In this document: positions 1 to 6,544 of the stretch, piece after piece
Position numbering within the stretch: position 1 is the first letter of the stretch
Layout of the letters: each line of letters opens with the position of its first letter
Source of the DNA: Deltaproteobacteria bacterium
GTDB lineage: Bacteria > Myxococcota_A > Polyangia > HGW-17 > SLPX01
Reading direction: 5' to 3'
DNA: 10,775 nucleotides
Assembly: GCA_011390535.1 (NCBI GenBank)
Contig: JAABSF010000050.1
Span: 1 to 10,775 of the forward strand
Translations under genes and position numbers: made by a program
The notes under the pieces: model-generated
Seen by the model: only the letters and a program-made list of their open reading frames with translations
Told to the model about the DNA's origin: nothing
The model's database searches: none

Positions 1-152
1 ACCGCGAGGTGCCCCTTTGAGTCCATCGCCGGCCGAAAGGTCTGAATGCTCATTGCGCCGCCTTGTGCCTGAGCTTTGCCGGGGACCGCTGCTATGCCCA
101 TCAATAATATCAGCGCTGCAAGGGCGTGTTTATATAACTTCCGGTTGTTCAT
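1..152 (-). CDS. Secreted envelope protein, N-terminal fragment (OmpA-like?)
   Basis: This gene starts inside the window and runs off the left edge, so only about 50 residues are visible. The ATG at 152 is preceded on the minus strand by a perfect GGAGGT (157-162) four bases away. The product begins with a clear Sec signal peptide: MNNRKLYK as a basic n-region, then a hydrophobic core AALILLMGIAAV, then a likely cleavage after GKAQA. The mature part starts QGGAMSIQTFRPAMDSKG. An F-x-P-A/G stretch just after the signal peptide resembles the start of OmpA-type outer-membrane proteins in Myxococcota, but too little is visible to be sure. It lies 54 bases downstream of the PEGA-barrel gene on the same strand, so the two are probably co-transcribed. 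That it is a secreted protein is firm; the family is a guess. Confidence 0.75.
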   Translation of the reverse strand, partial: MNNRKLYKHALAALILLMGIAAVPGKAQAQGGAMSIQTFRPAMDSKGHLA

Positions 153-206
153 CTTTACCTCCAGGTATACCCAAGAATTCTCTAAATATCGGGATCTTAA
201 TGCGTT

Positions 207-2543
207 CTAGAATTTAAAAGTAACACCCGCTTGTCCATAAATACCCCAGTCCACCTCGGTGAGTACACCTTTGGTGGTTACTTTAGGATCGTTTTCGGCG
301 TCACCTTCGTGATATTTATAGGAAGTCGCGGTGAAATGCTCCATGAAAAGTGCCCGCTGCTGTTGCGCTTGAGCCGGGACGAAATCAATTTTCAGAAAAA
401 CGTTCAGATATTTAAATATGGCGCTCTCAACTATAAAAGAGATATAGAACTTCCAGCCGGTGAAGCGTTTTCGCATGTTGCTCTTATGAAAAGGTTTGGG
501 GTTCAGATAAACTCTTCTTGTTTCTCCCCCGTCATTTACCACTTGATAGGGCGCTCCTCTTTGTCCTGTGTTGTTGTCGACATCTCTGGGGCCGACCCCG
601 TCCTCGTCTTCCGGCCAACCCTCTGATAAGTTGCACAGGTTTGGCTCAGTCTCTCCGGCGTCTGAGTCAGCCGGGCTGGAGCGACAAATTCTGTCGGAAT
701 ACACATTGAACCAAAGAACCAGGCTGGCGGTGACTATGTTTTTGAACGACAAGCTGATAATAGGGCCCAGGTTCCAGAAAAAGGAGTTTCTTCTTCCAAG
801 TCCGATTCCAGCGCCCAATTCTGTAAATGCCCCAATAGATAACGGGCCGCGTTCGAAAAACTGCCCACGGGCGTTAACGGCGAATTCATTCATGTACAAA
901 AACAAACTTCTGAAGGTAAACCCTGCGTCTACTCCGAAATAGCCTTTCTTCCATGCTCCAACCGTTAGCTTAGTGTTCACGAAATAGGGATAACCAATCC
1001 CGACATCAGCGGTAAAGTGTTTTGGAGGCACCGTCCGCGCTCCAAATGATGAGAGCCCCTTTTTTAGGATGGCTACTTCTTGTGGAGTCGGCCCCTCATG
1101 TTGCTCTTCGAGGGTTATGGAAAAATTCCTCTGCTCTCCACCTTTTAAGCGGAAGGTGACCCGGTGGGGAATAAATTTATCTTTTGGGTCGCGCACTTCC
1201 AGCGTGTATTCTCCTTCTTCCAGCTCATGTTTCTGCATAGGGGTGGTGCCTATTTTGGCTGAATCTATGTAAACATCCGCTCCCGGTGTTTGAGTTACCA
1301 CTTTGATGACACCGGCTTTTTTAAGCTCAGCGGTGATGACCTTTGTTTCCCCTTTTTGCAGATCCACCGTCTGTCTAAAATCTTTGTACCCCTTTTTTCT
1401 TACTATGATTACGTGTTTGCCTGCGGAAACATCGGATTTTTCCACCGGCGCCTTGCCTAGCGAAGCCCCGTCCAGGAAAACAACTGTATCTGTGACATCT
1501 GCTTGTATTCTTAGGGTCCCCACCGGTTTTATCTCAGGTTTTTCTTCAAGATCCAGCTTAACCAAGGCTTGTTGTTGAGCCACTACATTGACCTTCAACT
1601 CCTTGGATAGGTGGCCCTTGGCTTTTACTTCAACCAAGTGTTCTCCTGGCAGCACATTGTTTACCGTTACAGGCGCCTGACCCTTGAACTCTCCATCTAC
1701 ATATACATCGGCCTTTTCAACATTTGAGAGAACTCTTATCGCACCTACCTCTTTGCCCACAGGTTCTTTTTCCTGCTCCAGTTTGGCTATCACTTTGACT
1801 TGGGCGTTGGGTTTCACCTCCACCACTTGCTTCCAAACCGGGGCATCCTTGTACCTCACTTCTACAGTGTGAGATCCTGGTAACAGGCCGGTAACAATTG
1901 TGGGGGTCGTATCTTTTTTCTCTCCGTCTACATAGACAGTGGCTCCTACCGGCTGTGACGTTACCAAGATCGAACCTTTCGGTTTTGCTTTGCTCTCAAG
2001 CTTTGCAACCAGGGTAAAGGTTTGGCCTTCGTTGAAATCGATCCACTGGGAGAATTCTTTGTACCCGTCTTTTTTAACTTCCACCTGGTGTCTGCCGGGT
2101 TTAACTTTTATTTGGCTGGGCACTGTTCCCAAAGCGACACCGTCTACATAGATCTGCGCGCCGGTTGAGGTGCCTTCCGAGTCTGTGCGAAGGTCCAAAA
2201 CACCGGGTTTGATTTCCTTTTTCATCACAAAGCTATATCGCCGACCTCCCCTGGTGCGTCCCACCGTCAATTCCCCTTTGAAATCTTGATATCCATCCTT
2301 TTTAAGGAAAACAGAGAAGGTCTCTCTGTAGGGAAGCCTTAACTTGCAAGGAGTGTAACAGGCTATGCCGTGCTCTTTTTTTTCAAGGTACACGGCTGCC
2401 CGTTCGGGTGACGACTTAATATAAACTGTACGTCGCCGGCCCCGTCTTTTCCATGGTGGGCGATCCGCCAACGCTGTGGTGCTCATCAACAGAATCATTG
2501 ACCACAAAAGAACGTTTATTAGATTTGTTTTTTTTGCATTCAT
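207..2543 (-). CDS. PEGA-repeat outer-membrane beta-barrel protein
   Basis: The product is a 778-residue exported protein. Residues 1-26 are a Sec signal peptide ending STTALA. Six PEGA-type repeats follow at about 39-95, 112-184, 187-255, 265-333, 340-407 and 408-478. Each has the pattern x-V-Y-V-D-G, x-x-P, then L-x-P-G-x-H-x-V-E-V and K-x-G-Y. Residues from about 505 to the end look like a beta-barrel: alternating strands rich in Gly and aromatics, closing with YGQAGVTFKF, whose final Phe fits an outer-membrane insertion signal. A long acidic insertion at about 620-690 with two Cys may be a surface loop. PEGA domains are thought to bind cell-surface polysaccharide, so a barrel tethered to peptidoglycan or glycan is a reasonable inference. 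A GTG nine bases upstream would add three residues, but ATG at 2543 has GGAGGT (2551-2556) seven bases away and is preferred. Confidence 0.88.
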   Translation of the reverse strand: MNAKKTNLINVLLWSMILLMSTTALADRPPWKRRGRRRTVYIKSSPERAAVYLEKKEHGIACYTPCKLRLPYRETFSVFLKKDGYQDFKGELTVGRTRGGRRYSFVMKKEIKPGVLDLRTDSEGTSTGAQIYVDGVALGTVPSQIKVKPGRHQVEVKKDGYKEFSQWIDFNEGQTFTLVAKLESKAKPKGSILVTSQPVGATVYVDGEKKDTTPTIVTGLLPGSHTVEVRYKDAPVWKQVVEVKPNAQVKVIAKLEQEKEPVGKEVGAIRVLSNVEKADVYVDGEFKGQAPVTVNNVLPGEHLVEVKAKGHLSKELKVNVVAQQQALVKLDLEEKPEIKPVGTLRIQADVTDTVVFLDGASLGKAPVEKSDVSAGKHVIIVRKKGYKDFRQTVDLQKGETKVITAELKKAGVIKVVTQTPGADVYIDSAKIGTTPMQKHELEEGEYTLEVRDPKDKFIPHRVTFRLKGGEQRNFSITLEEQHEGPTPQEVAILKKGLSSFGARTVPPKHFTADVGIGYPYFVNTKLTVGAWKKGYFGVDAGFTFRSLFLYMNEFAVNARGQFFERGPLSIGAFTELGAGIGLGRRNSFFWNLGPIISLSFKNIVTASLVLWFNVYSDRICRSSPADSDAGETEPNLCNLSEGWPEDEDGVGPRDVDNNTGQRGAPYQVVNDGGETRRVYLNPKPFHKSNMRKRFTGWKFYISFIVESAIFKYLNVFLKIDFVPAQAQQQRALFMEHFTATSYKYHEGDAENDPKVTTKGVLTEVDWGIYGQAGVTFKF

Positions 2544-2576
2544 TTCAAGCACCTCCCAAGTGCCTGCTGCAGCACT

Positions 2577-2603
2577 AAAAAACCCTGGCGGGGTTGGCTT
2601 TTT
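2577..2603 (-). terminator. Terminator-like hairpin in the PEGA gene leader
   Basis: Read on the minus strand, an A-rich run and GCC precede AACCC-CGCCA-GGGTT, which is followed at once by more T. The stem is short (five pairs, 2581-2585 with 2591-2595), but flanking A and T runs could extend it. The sequence is roughly symmetrical, so it could also act on the plus strand, where GGCTTTTT follows. It lies about 35 bases upstream of the PEGA gene start and 477 bases beyond the stop of the upstream lipoprotein gene. It may stop read-through from upstream or act as a leader attenuator. Weak evidence. Confidence 0.35.
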
Positions 2604-2614
2604 ACTGACACCTT

Positions 2615-2642
2615 GTTATCTATCTGCTTTATCATTAATCAA
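2615..2642 (-). promoter_or_regulatory. Possible sigma70-type promoter for the PEGA gene
   Basis: On the minus strand TTGATT (2637-2642) and GATAAC (2615-2620) are separated by 16 bases in an AT-rich stretch. Each matches the consensus at four of six positions. If real, the transcript would carry the terminator-like hairpin at 2577-2603 in its leader. This is sequence matching only. Confidence 0.25.
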
Positions 2643-3079
2643 AATAAATCAGAACCTGTATTCTCTTTCACCTTATTGCGAAACCATGAACGATGTCGGC
2701 TTGAATCTGCAAATTTCAAACCAGGAACACTCTGCGGCTACCTTCGTTGATTCTCCACAATGAGCTCGCCCAAATGCCATTTCGCAAAAACCAAAAGACA
2801 TCTCAAAATTATAGGGACATTAGTGCAGGCAGGTTAGGATCGTCAAGAGATCCGTTCTCTTACATTATCATTAAAGAAGATTTGCGATAAAATTATCAAA
2901 ATGAGGTCTAGAAGGTTGATCGGTTTGGCCGGACGGAGGTCTCCGCAGTGCTCGAATTAACCGGATGTGGGTGTTTTAAAACCCGGCTTTTCTTTGACCC
3001 AGCTGCGACTTAACGCATTATTTTTTTTTGGCGTGAAAGAGTAATTGTATCAATAGGTTCGGTTCAACTGATCCTCTAT

Positions 3080-4303
3080 CTATTTGCTCTTTTCATGTTT
3101 ATGTCCATCATCATCGTTGTGCCTGGATTCGTGCTTGTGACGATGGTCATGCCCGTTATCGTGGTCATGTCCGTTATCGTGGCCATGCCCGTGATCATGA
3201 TGTTCAGGCCATCGAGGATCATACGGGGTAGGGGGCCTCTTCCCCTTTCTTAGCTGCTCTTTTTTTAACCTTTCTCTGCCCTCTTTAGAATCAAGCGGGT
3301 TACCCCCTCGAACCCGAGGGAGGCCTCGAGCATCATAAGGTTTGTGATGATGCATGGCAATCCGCAAAACCGAGACCTTGCCTTTTGTCGCTTCTACCAG
3401 AAAAAGCTTACCGCCTTTTCCCAGCTTGGCAACACCGTTCCCTTTTCCTTTTTTATCCAGCGGAAAGTTTGCAGAGGTTTGCCCTGAACCTGAGCGAAGA
3501 CTAATTTGGGCGTTCAAGTTCATGGGAATCCTCAACTTTATGTCCCCGTTTTTGGTGCGGATCACGCTGTCTTGGGAGAAAGCCTCTCCATCTCTAAGGG
3601 TCGCTCGTACAGTGCCGTTTCCTGTTTTGACATCAATTCCGTTCATCACTCCGGATATAATGACGTTGCCTTTTTTGTTGTTTACCCTTACATCTCCTTT
3701 CATCCCTCTGACGATCACATCGCCGGAGTCGCTGTCTACGTCGACACTTCCTCTAATCCCCAAAACAGAAACTTTCCCTTTTTTGTTTGTGACCTTTATA
3801 TGTGACTCCACAGGAACGGTCACCGAGAGCTCCGCGCTGTAATCCTTTTCGTTGGGAGCCATTGTCTTAATCGTAACTTGATCTCCGGTTTTTGTGGATG
3901 TGGTCTTTATTTTGTCCAGATTTTTCTCGGCTTCTTTTTTGCTCTTTCCAGAGGCTTCTCGAACCACTTTTCCCCACAAAGAGCGTGGCAGAGCTCTTCC
4001 GCTCAGAACAAACACCGATCCGTAATTGTTGAACAAAGCTACGGTGGTGTTTTTATCTACCTGGACTTTGTCAATGGTTACTACATCTTTTAACCGCTCT
4101 TTTTTTTTGCAACCCACCACGAGGAAAATTGCTGCAGCGACGAAAACACACAAGGCCGGCAGATCGCCGGTGAACCGGCGGGAAGCAACCCTTGAGTTTT
4201 TTTGTGGTTGGGGGGAGTGCAAAAAAATGCTTGCGGGAGACAAGGGCAATGGCGAAACATGTTCGCTCAATGCTGTTGCTGTGGGATCATTCAATGGGGT
4301 CAA
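3080..4303 (-). CDS. DUF4097-like lipoprotein with histidine-rich tail
   Basis: Cys65 lies in a lipobox (LVVGC) after a hydrophobic core (about 48-64), so the mature protein should be lipid-anchored. Residues 85-315 are short beta-strand repeats of the DUF4097 kind: GSVDVDSDSGDVIVRG, then G-D-V-R-V-N-N-K-K-G-N-V-I-I-S-G and similar, probably a beta-solenoid. Residues 318-365 are basic and proline-rich, and 368-404 carry 14 His mixed with Asp and Gly, which suggests Zn, Ni, Co or Cu binding. The start is uncertain. TTG at 4303 has an ideal GGAGGT five bases upstream but gives a 64-residue pre-lipobox region, far longer than normal. A TTG at 4222 would give a normal basic n-region (38 codons to the Cys) but has no Shine-Dalgarno. 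The frame overlaps the dehydrogenase end by 17 bases, so coupled translation is likely. Family assignment is fairly sure; function is not known. Confidence 0.8.
   Translation of the reverse strand: MTPLNDPTATALSEHVSPLPLSPASIFLHSPQPQKNSRVASRRFTGDLPALCVFVAAAIFLVVGCKKKERLKDVVTIDKVQVDKNTTVALFNNYGSVFVLSGRALPRSLWGKVVREASGKSKKEAEKNLDKIKTTSTKTGDQVTIKTMAPNEKDYSAELSVTVPVESHIKVTNKKGKVSVLGIRGSVDVDSDSGDVIVRGMKGDVRVNNKKGNVIISGVMNGIDVKTGNGTVRATLRDGEAFSQDSVIRTKNGDIKLRIPMNLNAQISLRSGSGQTSANFPLDKKGKGNGVAKLGKGGKLFLVEATKGKVSVLRIAMHHHKPYDARGLPRVRGGNPLDSKEGRERLKKEQLRKGKRPPTPYDPRWPEHHDHGHGHDNGHDHDNGHDHRHKHESRHNDDDGHKHEKSK
3145..3198 (-). repeat. Three tandem 18-base units encoding the His-rich tail
   Basis: Plus-strand units are GGTCATGCCCGTTATCGT (3145-3162), GGTCATGTCCGTTATCGT (3163-3180) and GGCCATGCCCGTGATCAT (3181-3198). 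The first two differ by one base, the third is more diverged. Each unit encodes six residues of the DNGHDH type, so copy-number change by slippage would lengthen or shorten the metal-binding tail without a frameshift. Confidence 0.85.
4165..4180 (-). other. Perfect GC hairpin in the lipoprotein signal region
   Basis: CGCCGG-TGAA-CCGGCG forms a six-pair stem with a four-base loop (seven pairs if the T-A closing pair forms). It lies within codons just before the hydrophobic core of the lipoprotein signal peptide. No T run follows, so it is not a terminator. It may slow ribosomes or simply reflect the Arg-Arg-Phe-Thr-Gly codons. Confidence 0.5.
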
Positions 4304-6158
4304 AAACCACCTCCATGGCGCTTAAATCATCTTCTTTGATAGCAGCTGCTTTGCCTTGTGCCAAGGGCAAAACCTTGTGACAGAAAAATTTTGCGGTTTT
4401 AATTTTGCCGTCCAGGTAACGTGCTTCTCTATCATCTTTAAGAAGCTTTCGCATCTTTCTCTTTTTAGAAGGATCGACACCTTTTTCTTTCAGCAGCTCG
4501 TTTAGCTTGTCGTGAGCGATTACCGCTTGTTGCATAAGCAAGTAACCTAATAACACATCGCCGAATAGCTCCAGATATGGTGTGGCATTAAACAAAACTG
4601 TCAAGAAATCTCCTGACTGGCCTTTTGTTGCAAAGTGCATGGAGCATTCATTAAGAGCGTCACGGGCTACAGCGAAGAGCTGGAAGGCATCCTTGAGTTC
4701 TTCATGTTCACGGTGTTCGTTAAGCAGATCATTCATCATCGCCATGACCGACATTAAGTTTGCACCCATTTTGGCCGTGATTTTCCGGCCCACAAGGTCC
4801 ATGGCTTGGATGCCGTTGGTGCCTTCATAAATAGAGGCGATCTTTTCGTCCCTGAGGAGCTGCTCTGCCGGATACTCTGCGCAGTAGCCATATCCTCCAA
4901 GAACCTGTACACCAAGCTCGCATACCTTGAAACCGATATCAGACGCGTAAGCTTTGCAGATGGGAATCATGATTTCCACGAGCCCCTTATATTTTTCCCG
5001 TTCTTCTTCGGTTTTGGCCGCTTCCGCCATGTCTTCGTAATAGCCCGCGGTCAACATCATCGCTCTCAAGCCTTCGGCGTAAGCTTTTTGCAATAAGAGC
5101 ATTCTTCTTACGTCTGGGTGCTCTATGATCTCGGATTTTGGAGCCGACGGGTCTTTCATGTTCTTGAAACTCGGGCTCTGAAGCCGCTCTTTGGCGTAGT
5201 TCAAGGCCACCCCATAAGCTGCGTTGGCGGCGGCTGCACCCTGGAGGCCCACGCCCAGACGAGCGGCGTTCATCATCTGGAACATTTGGCGCATTCCCTT
5301 TGAACGGTCGCCGATGAGCCAACCTTTGCATTTTCCGTTGTCACCGAAAGAGAGAGTGCAGGTGGGGGATGCGTGAATGCCCATCTTATGTTCGATGCCT
5401 GTGCACTTAAGATCGTTGAATTCGCCCAAGGAGCCGTCTTCGTTGGGGAGATACTTTGGCACCACGAAAAGGCTCAGCCCCTTCGTGCCTTCAGGGTCTC
5501 CCTCTACTCGGGCCAATACCGCATGAACTATTTGTTTCGTAAAATCATGTTCTCCGAAAGTGATGAATATTTTTGTCCCTTCGATGAGATATGTGCCGTC
5601 TTCCTGTGGGGTCGCTTTTGTCTTTGCCGCTCCCACATCAGTGCCGGCCTGGGGCTCTGTGATGCACATGGTCCCGGTCCATTCGCCGGTGTACATTTTT
5701 TCCAGGTAGGTGTCTTTTAGGTTCTCATCACCAAAGGCCTCAATGAGGTGAGCACACTCTGTGGTGAGCATGGTGCAGAGATCAAACGCAGGGTTGGCGC
5801 CTACAAAATACTCACTGCATGCCAAGGCCAGGAGATAGGGTAACCCTGTTCCGCCATACTCCGGGTTGTAGGATATGCCCATCCAGTCGTCCTGGCGGAA
5901 CCGTTCAAAAGCCTCCTTGTAACCTTTCGGTGTGGTGACGCTGTTATCTTCAGCGTTGAACGTACATCCCTCCCGGTCACCTTCGGTGCATATGGGAAAC
6001 AAAAGGTCTTTGGCTACTTTTTCAGCCTCTTCCACCATGGCTTCCAGATCTTCACGATCAATGTCGGCGTATTTTTCAGTTGCGAGAAGATCATCAATAG
6101 GAATTTGGTCAAATAGTACAAATTTGGTGTCTCTTGTATCAAAATAAATCTCAGACAA
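4287..6158 (-). CDS. Acyl-CoA dehydrogenase, large DmdC-like class
   Basis: This is a 623-residue FAD-dependent acyl-CoA dehydrogenase, which would make the alpha,beta-double bond of an acyl-CoA thioester. Length and architecture match the 590-620-residue class that includes 3-methylmercaptopropionyl-CoA dehydrogenase (DmdC): a short N-terminal FDTRDTKFVLFD segment, the acyl-CoA dehydrogenase N, middle and C domains, and an extra alpha-helical C-terminal domain from about 455 onward. The FAD/substrate motif MCITEPQAGTD is at about 164-174 and the catalytic base is Glu445 in YEGTNGIQ. The actual substrate cannot be told: the class also includes medium- and long-chain enzymes. An ATG at 6176 would overlap the ribosome site; TTG at 6158 lies six bases after AAGGAGG and matches the family N-terminus better. 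No electron-transfer flavoprotein or thiolase genes are adjacent. The family is near certain. Confidence 0.95.
   Translation of the reverse strand: MSEIYFDTRDTKFVLFDQIPIDDLLATEKYADIDREDLEAMVEEAEKVAKDLLFPICTEGDREGCTFNAEDNSVTTPKGYKEAFERFRQDDWMGISYNPEYGGTGLPYLLALACSEYFVGANPAFDLCTMLTTECAHLIEAFGDENLKDTYLEKMYTGEWTGTMCITEPQAGTDVGAAKTKATPQEDGTYLIEGTKIFITFGEHDFTKQIVHAVLARVEGDPEGTKGLSLFVVPKYLPNEDGSLGEFNDLKCTGIEHKMGIHASPTCTLSFGDNGKCKGWLIGDRSKGMRQMFQMMNAARLGVGLQGAAAANAAYGVALNYAKERLQSPSFKNMKDPSAPKSEIIEHPDVRRMLLLQKAYAEGLRAMMLTAGYYEDMAEAAKTEEEREKYKGLVEIMIPICKAYASDIGFKVCELGVQVLGGYGYCAEYPAEQLLRDEKIASIYEGTNGIQAMDLVGRKITAKMGANLMSVMAMMNDLLNEHREHEELKDAFQLFAVARDALNECSMHFATKGQSGDFLTVLFNATPYLELFGDVLLGYLLMQQAVIAHDKLNELLKEKGVDPSKKRKMRKLLKDDREARYLDGKIKTAKFFCHKVLPLAQGKAAAIKEDDLSAMEVVFDPIE
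4309..4314 (-). promoter_or_regulatory. Ribosome binding site for the lipoprotein TTG start
   Basis: GGAGGT on the minus strand sits five bases before TTG at 4303, inside the last codons of the dehydrogenase (reading Met-Glu-Val-Val in its frame). It is the only strong site upstream of the lipoprotein frame. It could be chance, because the same bases are needed to encode the dehydrogenase end. Confidence 0.5.
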
Positions 6159-6164
6159 GGTTCC

Positions 6165-6171
6165 CCTCCTT
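6165..6171 (-). promoter_or_regulatory. Ribosome binding site setting a TTG start
   Basis: AAGGAGG on the minus strand lies six bases upstream of TTG at 6158. The upstream in-frame ATG at 6176 would have this site inside its own coding sequence, encoding Lys-Arg-Arg, and has no site of its own, so TTG is preferred. Confidence 0.75.
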
Positions 6172-6213
6172 TTCATTTCGAGGTTGCTTGATTAATAAAT
6201 AAAACAGGATGTA

Positions 6214-6299
6214 AAGTAACGTACGATCCTTGTTCAACACTGTTTTTACAGCTGTTTTTGGGACCATTTCTTGAACTGTTATGTTTGTGAACGTTACTT
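6214..6299. repeat. Nested inverted repeats upstream of the dehydrogenase
   Basis: A perfect nine-base pair AAGTAACGT (6214-6222) and ACGTTACTT (6291-6299) encloses a six-base pair GTTCAA (6232-6237) and TTGAAC (6271-6276). Between them is a CTGT-TTTT-ACAG mini-hairpin and a doubled CTGTTTTT. On the minus strand TTGAAC at 6232-6237 could be a -35 with TTACAT 17 bases on (6209-6214), though the -10 match is only three of six. The left arms overlap this possible promoter, which would suit an operator or a folded leader. Reading is tentative. Confidence 0.4.
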
Positions 6300-6544
6300 G
6301 CTTCATGTGTTTGTGATTGTTAACTAACCAACTCGCTCCAATCAATACACCAACGAAGCCCCTTTTGTCGAGACCTATTTCATCGCAGCGCGTCATTTTT
6401 GATTGGAAGTGAATAAGACCTCGGGATGTTGGGGAGACACCTGTTGGTGGGGATGGTGTAGATCGAAGTTTTGCGGAGGTGGTTACCTTTGTTTTTGTGT
6501 AAGATCCGCTGATGCTTTTGAGAGAGCGGGCCGAGTCATTCTCA

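Larger units (their letters stand above)
2544..3079. other. 536-base gap without a convincing gene
   Basis: No open frame here has both a start signal and protein-like content. Besides the elements at 2577-2642, the gap contains a perfect six-base hairpin AAGAGA-TCCGT-TCTCTT (2845-2861). It also contains a GGGT/ACCC stem around GTTTTAAA near 2969-2984, followed by CGGCTTTTC. On the minus strand a run of A at about 3020-3030 follows the lipoprotein stop. None of these is a clear terminator for the lipoprotein gene, so where its transcript ends is not visible. The gap could hold a small RNA or promoter elements, but nothing recognisable. Confidence 0.5.
6159..6544. other. 386-base gap upstream of the dehydrogenase
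   Basis: Apart from the ribosome site and inverted repeats listed separately, nothing is recognised. A minus-strand frame of about 134 codons spans the gap and overlaps the dehydrogenase start, but it begins at a TTG inside the upstream gene with no ribosome site, and its composition (Ser/Thr/Lys-rich, then hydrophobic) is not convincing. No T-tailed hairpin follows the stop of the upstream lipoprotein gene. Confidence 0.5.

Noticed and set aside
2965..2998. GGGT-GTTTTAAA-ACCC hairpin followed by T-rich sequence as a plus-strand terminator
   Set aside because: The stem is only four pairs and there is no plus-strand gene upstream that would need it; mentioned only in the gap description.
3354..3842. 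A 162-codon plus-strand frame opposite the DUF4097 gene
   Set aside because: It is the antisense of a repeat-rich, well-supported gene and shows the Pro/Phe/Ser-rich bias expected of such shadows.
4987..5331. A 114-codon Arg-rich frame on the minus strand within the dehydrogenase
   Set aside because: It lies in another frame of a highly conserved enzyme gene; the Arg/Gly/Pro-rich content is an artefact of frame choice.
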